A DNA stretch of 54,379 nt from the NCBI GenBank assembly GCA_009691445.1, contig SICL01000012.1, forward strand, positions 1 through 54,379, read 5' to 3'. Made by a program: the position numbers and the translations under genes. This stretch comes from Candidatus Taenariivivens baikalensis (GTDB lineage: Bacteria > Omnitrophota > Omnitrophia > Omnitrophales > Aquincolibacteriaceae). This document shows positions 13,101-28,100 of this stretch, in pieces. Position 1 is the first letter of the stretch, and every line of letters starts with the position of its first letter. The notes under the pieces were generated by a model. It was not told the DNA's origin and did no database searches. It worked only from the letters and a program-made list of their open reading frames with translations.

Positions 13101-16100
13101 GCTAATCTTGGCACCATCACGATTGATTATGATGAAGACGGCAATTTTTCAGGAGCATTGCAAGATATCACGAGTGGAGCGATTGCGGCGACCGCGGCAT
13201 CGGGTTGCGTAGCACCTTCGGCCACAGGTTATACGGGATCAGGTTGTTTTGTGTGGACAGCTCCTGTGCCGACACGATTGTCTTCAGGCTCCGCAGCCAA
13301 ATTTCGGATTCATGCTGCGAGTGCCGTGCCCGTGGTGGATTCAGCTGCAGAGCCTGCGTTTGAAATGAAAGGCTGGTATGTGCTGACTGAGCCGACCGGA
13401 ACGCCGTGGCTTACCGGCGAAGTCAACACGCGCGTACTCGGATGGGAAACTCACGGAACGGGAATGGGCAACGTAGATTTAGAGTGGTATTCAGGAACTA
13501 CGGGAGGAAGTTGGACGGTGGTGAATGCTCAGACCGGCGGTGATTATACAAACAAGGCAGATACGGACGGTTCTCATTCTGCAACGTGGAGCTCGGTGAT
13601 TGACGCGGTTCCGTGCAGTGGAGGAACCTTGAGTCTGGGATGCGACAAGGTCAAGGTGCGTATTAAACAAACCGGCGCCGGAGCTATTCTTGATGAAACC
13701 AACCTGTTTACGATTAAACCTAAACTCAATATTACTGCGCCGAGTCCTCCTAATTTCCAGATTGGAGATACGGCGCGTGAGATTGCCTGGACCTGGGACG
13801 GAACCGGTGCAGGCAGTGTTAATATTTACTATTCGACCGACGGAAATTGGGGTAATGGCTGCACAGCGTCTACCGGAGCTGGCAGATGTCCAAGTGGGAC
13901 CTATCTCTGCCAAGCTGCCTGGAATGTGTCAGGGATGAAGTGTGGCTGGGGAGAAGTTCCGGATACCGTCCTCAACACCAATTTAAGATTTCGCGCAGAA
14001 TCAAGCGTTGATGCCTCGAATACAGCAATTGATACGGGGGCCACGAATGTGATTCATGGAAAATTCACGATGACGGCTCCAACCGCGGCCAGCGAAAAAT
14101 TTCCTGAAGAGGTCCTGACCATTACCTGGAGTGAAAATACTCCCGCGAATCCGGCGAAGGTACACATTTGGTGGAGGGTTGAGGGTGCCACTTGGAATAA
14201 GTTGACTCTTGCGGGCGATACTTTGGGAACTGCCAATGATGGAGCGTATAACGGAACCGGAAGTAATGATGATGGTCCGTGGACCATTCCTGCATTAGTG
14301 ATTCACAACAATGTTCAGATCCGTGTTACTGATGCTCTTGATTCCGGTAGTTTTTACTCGGTTGGAACCGTGGCCTTCAAATCCGTTTTGAAGCCGCGCT
14401 TGATTACACCGCTTGGTCCCGTGACATGGAAAGTTGGAGAAACTACGCGAGTGATTGAATGGGCGTTCCGGGGCGAGCATGAAGACTTGACTCCGAATGT
14501 GGCCGTTAAATATTGCGATGATGGAACGATTACCTGCGGAAGCCCAGTGACAATTGCCACAGTAGCTGTTAATGCGGCATCCGGCTGTACGGCCCCTTCA
14601 GGTGGTTCGCTGCAGGCCAATGAAACCGGAGCCTGTTACGTATGGGTGGATGGAACAACCTCGGGTGTGGCGAACATTCGTGATAAAGAAATACGAATCT
14701 TTGTGGTGGATGCCGGAACACCGACATCTCCGAATGCCTGCAGTCCCATTGCCTGCGCTCCGGATAATCGTCCGATTATCGCAAACACGAATTCCTTTAT
14801 TGGTTCAAGCAGCAACAATGTTATCACGCCCAATATTATTTTGACGGCGGTTGATCCGCGCACAAGCGGCGGCAGCAAGCTTCCTGTAAGCCCCTATCCG
14901 GCGGCCGGCCAGATTGATGCGGACAGGGATTATTTAATCAAATGGACCTCTCAAGGATCCACGGAACCGGATAATGTTGATCTGCATTTTTCAACCAATA
15001 ATGGAAGTACTTACGGAAATTTGATTATCAATAAAGCTAACTCGACGGCAGCTGGATCCGCTACGAATAACACGCACACCGCCTGGACAACGCCCGCAAC
15101 GGCAGCGGATATTACTCTCACAACGCCATCCAAGCAATATAAGGTTCGGGTGCGGGATGATGATACCGGAGGCGGTTTTGACGCGTACTCTTTCTCCGAG
15201 TCGGGAACGCTTAATTTAGTGGCGTGGTTCAATAATTTACGGGATGGCGGAGACATTGCTTTGGGCAGTTCCTCTTATTGTAAAGTGATGGGGACGTGTA
15301 CGGTGAAGTGGGATAGTCACCCAAGTGATATTGCGAATGTGAAGGTGCAGTATTCGTTGGATGGGGGAGCCGGATGGGCTGACGCAAGCGGAACGATTGC
15401 GAATGCCGGGACCTACAGTTGGACGGTAAACAACGCGTCAGGAATGATTGGAAACGACGACAAGATTCGGGTGATCGATATGGACACGAACCACGTGCCG
15501 AGGACGGATCCTTTACCGTCCGCAGCATTCAATGTAGTCCCGAACATTGTCATGACGACGCCTCCGCTTGGAGGAGGGGTGCACTGGCGTGAGACACAGA
15601 CACAAACTATTCGTTGGAAGATGATTGGAGATTTGGCGACAGTAACGAATGTGAAGGTTGAATATTCAACGGACTCAGATGGAGACGGAACGCCGTTTGA
15701 AGCCGTTGATGATAATGCTGCTGTGACAATTATTGGGAGCACACCGAACGGAGATGATGTGACGGGTCCTGATACTTGTACAAAGACTACAGCGATTTCT
15801 GGGGAAACAACGGGATGTTACGCGTGGGCAATTCCCAATAATGCTGATTTTCCGGATGGTACGGTTTATATCCGTGTGAGTGACGCAGATGGCGGGCAAC
15901 ATCCTGACTCAACGCAAATAGCCGGCAATGGAGTTTCTTCCTCGATCGGCATTGATCTGATTGAGGCGGTTACGGTCACGGATGTGGAAGTGGTTTCACC
16001 CGAGACCACCCTTGTGGTGGATAAAGACATGGACGTGAAGTGGATTGCGACGGGAGATTTACTGGCATCGGGACGGACTGTAGAAATTTGGTGGACGGTA

Positions 16101-19100
16101 AACGGGAGCTCATTCACGCAGATAGGTACGACCTATGATGCGGATTCGGCGACGGGAAGCTGCGCGCTGAATGTAGGGCCGAATCAACCTTATACAGGAT
16201 GCGCGAGAGTCAAACCGACGGATTCAATTTCTGCGACTTATCAGATCAAGGTGGTGGACACCAGTGACGCGGCCATCTTCCAGTTGAGCGGGAACAAGAG
16301 TTTGGTAGGGAAGGTAGAACTACAGAGTCTGGATTCTTTCTACATCGTGAATGGGGACGTTAACGTTGCCTGGGTCTCCTTTGGCTCGATGGATGCGGCG
16401 TCAGACACCATGATTAAATTTGATACGGATTATGAGAGCGGAAACTTTAGCTCTCCTGGAAATACGGATTATTCAAGCTTGACTCAGACTTCAGGCAACG
16501 GGAGCAATAACAACACCGATTGTACTCCTCCGTCGCCACCGGCTCCGCAAAGGGGCGGTTGCTACCGGATCGCAGCGCCGAACGCGTTAACGGACTCTTC
16601 CACGAGACATTTACGAATCAAGGTTATTGATGGAACTACGAATGCGAAAAATGCGGCTTCGACGGACATTGAAATCCGTGGTCAGGTTGATTTGATCAAT
16701 CCCACGGCGGGACAGGTTTGGAAGGTGGAGAGCTCAACAGATTATAGCGATAGTCCGATTACAATCGGATGGAAATATCACGGCACGATTGGAACCGTGA
16801 CGATTGATTATGATGAAGACGGAAATTTCACAGGAGAGTTGACGAATATTACGAGTGGTGCGATTGCCTCGAATGCGGCATCGGGCTGCACACCTCCTTC
16901 TTCGAGCGGATACACGGGATCAGGCTGCTATGTGTGGAGCGCGCCAGTGCCTTCAAGACTTTCCAGCGGAGCGGCGGCAAAATTCAGAGTCAATGCGACG
17001 ACGCCCAACCCGGATGTGCAGTCCGCATCAGGAAGTACACCGGCCTTTGAAATGAAGGGCTGGTATGTGATGACGGAGCCTGCTTCAACACCGTGGTTTA
17101 CGGGAGACACAGATACAAAAACAATCGCTTGGGAGACGCATGGAAATGTGGGAAATGTGGACCTGCAGTATTCGATCACGAACGGATCCTCGTGGGTAGC
17201 GGTGAGCGCCAATGAGATCGGAGATACAGCGTTCACAAACCAGGCGGATGGAGACGGGACGCACTCCGTGATATGGAGTTCGGTCATTGATGCCCCGAAC
17301 ACTTGCACGACCGGGACACTTTCGATCGGATGCGACAAGGTGAAGGTTCGGGTGATCAAAAATGCGGGATCGATTACAGACGACTCCAATTACTTTACGA
17401 TCAAGCCACGGTTGAATATGACCGTGCCTTCTGATTTAAGTTTCCGGATTGCAGAAGCCAGGAATCTGGAATGGACCTGGAATGGAACCGGCGCGGGGAG
17501 TGTGAATGTGTATTCTTCCACGAATAATTTTTCGGGGAGTTGCGTTCCAGCGACCGGAGCCGGAAAATGTTCTGTGTGTTCCGATGTCTGGAACGTGTCA
17601 GAGATGAAGTGCAATCTGGCAAGTGTTCCCAATACGCCCTCGGTTGCTGTGAAGTTTCTGGCAGAATCAAGTCTTGATGCTGCGAATATTAATTCTGTGA
17701 CGGGTACGGATTCCAGAATTCATGGCGCTTTTTCACTCGGTCTTCCAAGCTGCACTTCAACAGAATGTTTTTCCGAACAGCAGGACGCGGGCACGGATCT
17801 TTCCTGGAGTACAACCTTCGGGACCGCCGGAACCATTCCCAATGTGGTGTTGGAATATTCCCGGAACGGGACCGACTGGTTTAAGGTCAACAGCATGACC
17901 AGTGTTGCGAATGATGGAGATTATAATTCCGGAGACCTCACTCCCCAAGGCCCTTGGAAAATTCCGCAATCCATTGTTTCTGACAAAATCTCGCTCCGTG
18001 TTTATGATGTCCTTGATACGTTCAAAGATTCAGCGAACGCCACAACTATTTTTCCCGTGATGGCTAAATTTGAAATGTTGGCGCCGGACGGAGGAGAAAT
18101 TTGGGCCATTGGCGATACGACTAAAAATATTCAGTGGAGATTTTTGGGCCCGACTTCCGGCATGAATGTACGGCTCTATTATTGTACGGACGGAACTGTG
18201 ACCTGCGGCTCACCCACACAAATCACGACTTCAGCCATTGCCGCCAATTACAGCACGGGATGCACGTCACCGGGTGATTCCGGAGACTGGGCCGGCGGCT
18301 GTTTCAAGTGGGTTGATAGCAATGCCGGAAACGGTGTTTCCAATGCTCGCGGCATCCAGCTTAAAGTTTTTGTGAAAGATGATGAAACGTCTTGCGCTCC
18401 GGATGCCTGCCAGACCGCTCGTCCCAAGATGACCTTGAATGAAGCATTTGGTTCCGCCGCGACATTCAAAATCAAACTGAACTTGAATGGTGCGACGACA
18501 AACCCGGCGCCTATTGGTTCCGGCAGCGATGAAATCGATGCCACCTCGGCCGGTAATCAGTCGCTCTATGATATTAAATGGAATTCTCAAGGGACGGGAG
18601 TCAGCACGGTTGAAATTCTTCTTTCCAACAATAATGGATCCACATTTACTGCGCAAACGATTTCAGCGACAGATTCCAACACATCCATAGCCGGATCAGC
18701 CACTTTAAATACCTCAGATGCGCAGTGGATAAGTCCGCAGTTGATTACCGATGTTGCCGGGGGACGTCAATATATTATTCGTGTCCGGGACCCTGACATT
18801 TCCAATTATTCTGATGCGGTTTCGGACAAAACGGTGAAGGTCGTGGGCAAGTTCAATATTTCAAGTCCGGGCAGCAGCTCGGTTGTGAGGATCGGACAAA
18901 CGGTGCCGATTGTTTCAACCAAGAAGGGATCTCTGGTTAACGCGCGTTATGAATTTTTCACCATCGACCGGGGATCTTATTCGCCTATCGTCCAATCAAC
19001 CGGAGACACGACAGACGCTAATGGTGAACGCACTTACCTGACGACCTTTAACTGGGTTGTTCCCGATACGACCGGAATGATTTCCGATGAGACGCAGGTC

Positions 19101-22100
19101 AAAATTTATGACGGTGATGATTCTCATACCCTTCGTTCGGTGAAAGATGAATCTGCGGTATTCAAGACGGTGGCAAATCTTGCGATGTTGAGTCCTGATG
19201 GTTCGATGACCGGTGCGAATGCCGTTAAGGCCGGACACAATTTCAATGTTCAGTGGAAATCCATTGGAACCACGGCCAAGCCTGCCAAAGTTAATCTCCA
19301 ATATTCTGTGAATGGAACTTTCAGTGACGCTGTGACTTTTGCCAGCAATATTGATCACGGTGTAAATAGTGGCTGTGCACTTCCGACTGTAGGAGGGGGC
19401 GAGGCCGGAGGATGCTATGTCTATAAAGTTCACAAGGATGCCATTTCAACATCCGCCAAATTTAGGGTTGTCGATGCCGATGGCGTCGTTGATTCCACAC
19501 TCTTCTCAGGAAACGGACAGTCGGCAACTTTTCATATTATCAAATCCATTAAACTTTTGACGCCCAACGGCGGCGGTGGCCAGAAGCTTACGAACGGGAC
19601 CACTTATGATATTACATGGGAAACCTACGGGTCTTTTGCCGTGGATACCCTTGATTTAGAGTATGGAACAGATGCGGATATGTCAGGAGATCCGACCAAT
19701 ATTTTACTCAATGCGGATTATAATACGGCTAATGGAACTGTCTGTGATCCGCCAAGTCCAACTCAGGGAGGCGTTGGGGGCTGCTACCGGTGGGCTGTTA
19801 CTAATGACCTGCGAACGGATCTGAAGGTCCGGGTGAAAGAAACCGTGTCGCCTAATACCTCGGAACTTTCCGATGATGTGTTTGAAATTATCGGAAAACT
19901 GGGTGTCATGACTCCCAATGGAGGGGCATCACAACTTTATCAAGTGGGTAATACGCTTGTCATTCAATGGATCAATAATGATTCAGCCGGTGCCCGGGTT
20001 GGGTACGTGGATCTTGAATATTCGACCAATGGATTTTCTGGAGCTTGCAATTCTACTACGGGAGCCGGGACCTGCCAGGTGCTGAATGGGGCGGGAACTC
20101 CTGCGGAAGATTTGGATAACGACCAACGGACTGCTCCTGATCCTGTCTCAGAACCGACCACTCCGGACGGAAGCGCTTATTACAATGAAACGAGCGGATA
20201 CTTTGAATTTTCCTGGAAAATCCCGGATACCATTTCGGATACGGTAAGGGTGCGTGTAATCAAGCATGAAACCCCGGCTACGGGCGATGAATCCAACCCC
20301 AATTTCAAGGTTGTCGGTAAAATAAGTCTTACGACTTTGGATACGGGAAGCGTGACCTGGAAAATTGGCCAGCAGGACGTGCCCATTCTCTTTGATATGG
20401 AAGGGTCGCCTCAAGCTGGAAGCATGTTTGATAACGTTGAAATTCGTTATTCCACAGATCAAACGTTTGCAACTTTCAATCATATTGATTCTAACTTTCT
20501 TCTGAATACGGATAACTGCCCGGTGGCTACGCCAAGGATTTGTACCAAGTTATGGGATATTGATGCCTCGCACCAGATTACTTCAGGCAGGGTTTATTAT
20601 ATTCAGATTGTTGATCCAACTCAGGTTCAGGGAGCGGATACAAGTTCCAATAAGTTCAAACTCCGTGGAGATTTGGTTCTGTCGGCCGAGCATCCTTGCG
20701 GTGGAGACAACCTTTGCTACATTGAGGAGCCGAGTATTAATATCGGTTTCTCTAAAACAGGAACTGCCAATGGAACTTACTTTAATGATGTCCACATTGA
20801 ATATTCAACGGACAGTGATTTCAGTGTTCCCGGCAATATCAAGACCATTGAATCGAACTGGGCCCTGGATGCTACGAACTGTCCTTCGGGGACTTGCACC
20901 TATCCGTGGTCCATTACCGCCGCTGCTAACACGCTTGTTTCCGACAAGGTTTATTATCTTCGCGTGGTTGATCCCGATAATCTTCAGACCGGGAATCCTG
21001 ATACCTTCGATATCGGAACAACGGCGTTTGAACTTGCGGGAGACATTGACCTTTCAGCGGAACATCCCTGCGGTGGAGATAACCTTTGCACGATTGGAGA
21101 AAGCGTTGGCATCGTATGGTCGAAGAAAGGAAACGTGAATACTGCTCCCACGCCCGATCTTTTTGATGATGTCAAAATCCAGTATTCCAAACAAAGTAAT
21201 TTCAGTTCCGGGGTTGTAGACATTGATTCTGCGTTTGTGATGGATGGGACCTCTTGCCCCGGTGGAACCTGCACAAAAACTTGGGTGATTGATGATTCCC
21301 ATGCGATCAGCCAAAACCAGGAATATTATATTCGCGTTATTGATCCGGGCAACAGCGACTCAACCGATGTGGGCACAACTCCCTTTGAGTTGGCTGGTTA
21401 CCTCGAAATTAATCCGACACTGACTTCAGCGAATGCCACTTACAAGATCGGAGACTCGATCAGTGTCCAGTGGAAGAAACGCGGCGTGAATAATAGCACC
21501 CTGTTCGATGATGTCGTGCTTGAATATTCCAAAGTCTTTGAAGTACCTGTCAATCTGTCACAGGCAGAACCTGTTTATGGGATTGATACCCGGGTGATCA
21601 ATGGAGCGGGTACGGTTTGTAGCGGCACCTTCCCGAATGAATCTTGCTCCATCTCATGGAGCCTTGATGATGCGGATATGGTGAATACGGCCCAGGAGTA
21701 CGAATTAAGAGTTCGCGACGCCAACAATAATGATTCGTATCATATTACTACGCGCAGCTTCAAGGTGACGGGTAAAGTCACTTTGACCACACTTATGGGA
21801 TCGGGAAATAAAACCTATGAAGTGGGAAATCCCATCGCCACTAATCTCAATTTTACGAAGGCGGGCGTGGCAAACGGAACTGTTTTTGATGTGGTTGATA
21901 TGCTTTATTCCAATAACAGTTTTGGAGGGGATACGCGCAATGTTGCTCTCAATCAAAATCTAGGAACACCGGTTTCGCCCTTCAGCTGTGTCGCTGAAAA
22001 TTGCACCTATGCCTGGACGATTCCAAGCGACGGCGTTTCTGCCGTGATTACCGCAACCGCTCTTTATAAATTACGGGTCATTGATAATGATAATGCCAGC

Positions 22101-25100
22101 GATACGATCAGCACTTCCACCGATCTCTTCCGTTTGGCCGGTTACCTGAAACTTAATACCCAGGCGTCGAGTGAAACGTATTCGGTTGGTCAGCCCGTTG
22201 CGATTACTTTTGACAAGGCGGGAACTGCGGTCAGCACGTTGTTTAACGATGTGAATATTGAATATTCCAATAATGATTTTGGTACAGGCACACCGGATGT
22301 TCGAACCATTGCCTTGAATCAGAGTCTCACGAGCAGCTCAGGTCCCATGATTTGTAATGCCACAAGCTGCACCTATACGTGGTCTATTCCGGCCGACGCC
22401 GTCCTGACTGGAACCGAGATCTACAAGGTCCGGGTGTACGATCCAGACAATTCGGATGTGGCCAGCTACACGTATAGCGCTGAAAAATCTGCCGGCCTCT
22501 TCAAGCTTAAAGGCGGATTTGTGATGAGTTCAAACACACCGCTATCTGCTTCTCCGTCGAATATCTATAAACTGGGGCAAACGAATGTTCCAATTACTTT
22601 CACGAAAGCTGGCAGTATTCAAGCGCCTCAATTCAATAATGTCGTCATCGAGTTTTCGGATAGTTATGACGGTATAACGCCTTCAACGTTTAATGCGAAC
22701 GCCGTCGTGATTGACAACACTGTTTCTTCGCCGGTCAATCTCTCAGGTATTTGTACGAACGATGACTGCACTTATAACTGGAATGTCCCCAATGATACGT
22801 CTTTTACGCAGAAAATCACTTCCGGTGCGGTCTATTATTTCCGTGTTCGGGAACCGGATGATTCTGTCGTCTTCAGTATTTCTCCCAATAAATTTCGTTT
22901 ACGGGGCGATCTGAGTATTTCAACACCGAGCACTGCCAATGAAATTTTTAAGACCTATGAATCCGGCGTCAATAATTCTGTGGCGATCAACTGGACTAAG
23001 AAGGGTGATGCTGGGGCCGGTAATACCTTGTTTGACAATGTCTTGATTTCCTATTCCACGGATGCGACTTTTGCAACCAAGATTGATATTGGGACCTATA
23101 CACTTACTTCCAAATGTTCAGGGGACGTCTGCTCGCACACGTGGCAGATTCCCGATGACACGGTGGCAAAGATTACCAGCACCGCGGATTATTACTTCCG
23201 CGTGGCCGAACCGACGGATGGCAGTGCAGCCACTAAGAGTGTTTCAGTGAATACGTTCCAGATTGCCGGATATTTAAAACTGAATGAACTGAGCGGCGCC
23301 AGTGATGAGACGTATCAGATTGGGGATACGTGGACAATCGACTGGACCAAGGTGGGGCAGCCCAACACAGTACCGAATCCGGATCTCTTTGATGATGTGA
23401 ATTTAGAATATTCCAATGACGGATTTAGCAGCGACAACCGTCTTCTTTCCAATCTTCTCTTATCTGCTAAATGCGCAGGAAATGTGTGCTCGAATGCCTG
23501 GACCATCCCTGCGAGTCAAACTGTGACGGCGACTGCGGACTACAGCTTGCGTGTGATTGATCCGGACAATGCACCTTCGGTGAGTGCTTCCGTGAAGAAG
23601 TTCCGTTTGGCTGGAAAACTAGTTTTGAATATGCTGGATACTGCAGATCAGACTTATAAAGTGGGAGATGTGGTGGATATCGTGTTTGATAAATACGGAA
23701 ATGAAAATGGCTCTGTGTTTGACGATGTCAAGATTCAATACTCGAATAATGATTTTGCCAGTGATACGCGGGCGATTTTGCCCGGGGGTATTAATGACAC
23801 CTTTTTGATTACTGCGGCTTCGGCTAATTGTCCGGATCCGGACGGAGCGGGACCGATTACGGGTCGCTGCACCTATCAGTGGACTATTCCCGCGGGCGCG
23901 GCCTTGACGGCCACCAAAGTTTACAATCTGCGTATTTTTGATCCCCAGAATTCAGATATTTCGGGTTATACCTACAGCGCTGTGAAATCAGCAATGCATT
24001 TCAAACTCCGTGGTGGTTTCACGATGACGTCTCCGGGAGTGAGTGATATTTACAAATTGGGTCAGGCGAGTGTTCCGATTACTTTCACGAAAGCCGGCAC
24101 GACGCAGTCTCCTGCCTTTGATAATGTCGTGATTGAATTTTCGGATAGTTATGATGGCTCTGATCCGACGACCTTTGATGCGAACGCAGTCGTGATTGGA
24201 AATTCAGTGGCGGTTCCAATTAATTTGTCATCCTGCTCAGGGGATAGCTGTACTTATAACTGGAACATTCCCAGCGATTCGAGCATGACCGCCAAGGTGT
24301 CTCAGAGTGCCATCTATTATATTCGCGTCCGCGAACCGAATGATTCTTCCGATACCTTCAAGATTTCTACCAATAAATTTCGGGTGCGCGGTGATTTGTC
24401 CATCTCAACACCGACTTCAACAGCTCTCTACAATCCGTATGTTGCGGCTGAGAGCAATGCAATCACGATCAACTGGACCAAGAAGGGTGATCCAACCGCG
24501 GGCAACACTTTATTTGATAATGTTCTGATTTCTTATTCCACGGATGCAACTTTTGCCACCAGGAATGATATTGGAACCTATAATTTGGTGGATAAATGCT
24601 CGTCCGATAACTGCTCGCACACGTGGCAGATTCCGGATGACACGGTGGCAAAGATTACCAGCGCAGCCGGATATTATTTCCGTGTGGTCGAGCCGACGGA
24701 CAGTGTCGTAACCACTAAGAGTGTTTCAGTGAATACGTTCCAGATTGCCGGATATTTAAAACTGAATGAACTGAGCGGCGCCAGTGATGAGACGTATCAG
24801 ATTGGGGATACGTGGACAATCGACTGGACCAAGGTAGGGCAGCCCAACACAGTACCGAATCCGGATCTCTTTGATGATGTGAATTTAGAATATTCCAATG
24901 ACGGATTTAGCAGCGACAACCGTCTTCTTTCCAATCTTCTCTTATCTGCTAAATGCGCAGGAAATGTATGTTCCAATGCTTGGACGATTCCTGCGAATCA
25001 AACGGTGACGGCAAATGCAGATTACAGTCTGCGTGTGATTGATCCAGACAATGCGGCATCGGTGAGTGCTGCCGTGAAGAAGTTCCGTTTGGCTGGAAAA

Positions 25101-28100
25101 CTAGTTTTGAATATGCTGGATACTGCAGATCAGACTTATAAAGTGGGAGATGTGGTGGATATCGTGTTTGATAAATACGGAAATGAAAATGGCTCTGTGT
25201 TTAATGATGTCAAGGTTCAATACTCGAATAATGATTTCGCCGGTGATACGCGGGCCATATTACCGGGCGGTGTGGATGATACATTTTTGATTACTTCGGC
25301 TTCGAGCAATTGTCCGGATCCGGATGCGGGAGGACCGATTACCGGCCGCTGCACTTATCAGTGGACAGTGCCTGCCGGAGCAGCGTTGGCGGCGTCCAAG
25401 GTTTACAACCTGCGCCTTTTTGACCCCCAGAATTCTGATATTACAGGCTATACCTACAGCGCCGCGAAATCCGTGAAACATTTCAAACTGCGCGGCGGAT
25501 TCACGATGACGTCTCCGGGTGTGAGTGATATTTACAAGCTGGGTCAAGCGAGTGTTCCGATTACCTTCACGAAAGCCGGCACGACGCAGTCTCCGGCCTT
25601 TGATAATGTGGTGATTGAATTTTCGGATAGTTATGACGGCTCTGATTCTTCAACCTTTGATACGAATGCAGTAGTGATTGGCAATTCCGTGGCAAGCCCG
25701 ATTAGTTTATCCGGGATTTGCTCGGGAAATAATTGTACTTATAGCTGGAACATTGCCAGCGATGCGGGTATGACTGCCAAGGTCACTCAGACCGCAGTTT
25801 ATTATATTCGTGTTCGTGAACCGGATGATTCCGATACCTTCAAGGTTTCCACTAACAAGTTCCGGTTGCGCGGTGATTTATCGATTTCAACGCCCGCCAC
25901 TTCCGATGAACTTTACAATCCGTATGTAGCAGCTGAAAGCAATGCGATTACGATCAACTGGACCAAGAAAGGCGATCCCACGGTGGGCAACACCTTGTTT
26001 GATAATGTCCTGATTTCGTATTCCACGGATTCAAGCTTTGCGAGCAAGAACGATATCGGAACCTATACGCTTTCCTCCAAATGTTCGGGAGATAGCTGTT
26101 CACATACCTGGCAGATTCCGGATGATACCGTCGCAAAGATTATCAGTACTGCTGGATATTATTTCCGTGTGGCTGAGCCGACAGACAGCGCAGTCGATAC
26201 GAAGAGTGTTTCTGTAAATACATTTCAGATTGCCGGGTATTTAAAATTGAATGAGCTGGGCGGGGCGACGGATGAAACCTATCAGATCGGTGACACCTGG
26301 ACGATTGACTGGACGAAGGTGGGGCAGCCGAACACGGTTCCGAATCCTGATCTTTTTGATGATGTGAATCTGGAATATACAAAAAATGGATTTGGAACGG
26401 ATGTGCGTTCGATTGCCAATCTACTACTTTCCGCAAAGTGTGCTGGAAATACGTGCTCGCAAGCCTGGACCATTCCTGCGAATCAGACGGTATCGTCAGC
26501 AGCGGATTATACGATGCGTGTGATTGATCCGGACAACCCGGCTTCTACCAGTTCTTCAGTGAAGAAATTCCGTCTGGCCGGAAAACTGGTGTTGAATATC
26601 CTGGATACGGCAGATCAAACTTATAAAGTCGGAGATCCGGTGAGTATTGTATTTGATAAATATGGAAACGAAAATGGCTCTGTGTTTAATGACGTCAAGA
26701 TTCAATATTCAAATGATAATTTTGCCAGTGATACACGGGCGACATTAGCCGGCGGTATTGATGACACCTTTTTGATTACGGCGGCTTCAAGCAATTGTCC
26801 GGATCCGGACGGAGCGGGACCGATTACCGGCCGTTGCACTTCGGTGTGGACGGTGCCGACAAATGCCACTTTAACGGTGTCCAAAGTCTACAATCTTCGA
26901 ATCTTTGATCCGGACAATAGTGATATTACAGGCTACACCTACAGCGCGGCGAAATCCGTGAAGAAATTCAAACTGCGCGGTGGTTTCACGATGACGTCTC
27001 CGGGCGTGAATGATATTTTCAAGCTGGGTCAAGTGAGTGTTCCGATTACTTTCACGAAAGCCGGCACGACGCAATCGCCAGCCTTTGATGATGTCGTGAT
27101 TGAATTTTCAGATAGTTATGATGGCTCTGATCCGACGACCTTTGATACGAATGCGGTCGTGATTGGAAATTCAGCAGCAAGTCCCATTAGTCTCTCAACC
27201 ATCTGTTCTGGAAATAATTGTACGTACAACTGGAACATTGCCAGCGATTCGAGCATGACCGCCAAGGTGTCTCAGAGTGCCATCTATTATATTCGCGTCC
27301 GCGAACCGAATGATTCTTCCGATACCTTCAAGATTTCTACCAATAAATTTCGGGTGCGCGGCGATTTGTCCATCTCAACGCCGACTTCAACAGCTCTCTA
27401 CAATCCGTATGTCGCGGCGGAAGGGAACACGATCACCATTAACTGGACCAAGAAGGGAGATCCCACCGTCGGTAACACCTTGTTTGATAATGTGTTGATT
27501 TCTTATTCGACGGATTCAAGTTTCGCAAGCAAGAGCGACATTGGAACCTATAACCTGGTGGATAAATGCTCGTCAGATAATTGTTCGCACACGTGGCAGA
27601 TTCCGGATGACACGGTAGCGAAGATTATTAGCACCGCGGCATATTATTTTCGTGTGGCCGAGCCGACAGACAGCGCTGTAACCACCAAGAGCGTTTCAGT
27701 GAATACATTCCAGATTGCTGGATATTTAAAACTGAATGAACTGAGCGGCGCCAGTGATGAGACGTATCAGATTGGGGATACGTGGACAATCGACTGGACC
27801 AAGGTAGGGCAGCCGAACACGGTTCCGAATCCCGATCTTTTTGATGATATCAATCTGGAATATTCCAATGATGGGTTCAGCAGTGACAATCGTCTTCTGG
27901 CCAATCTTCTCTTATCCGCTAAGTGCGCCGGGAATGTGTGCTCGAATGCCTGGACCATCCCTGCGAGTCAAACTGTGACGGCGACTGCGGACTACAGCTT
28001 GCGTGTGATTGATCCGGATAATACGGTTTCAGTGAGCCCTTCAGTGAAAAAATTCCGCCTGGCTGGAAAACTGATTTTGAATATGTTGGATGCATCTGAC

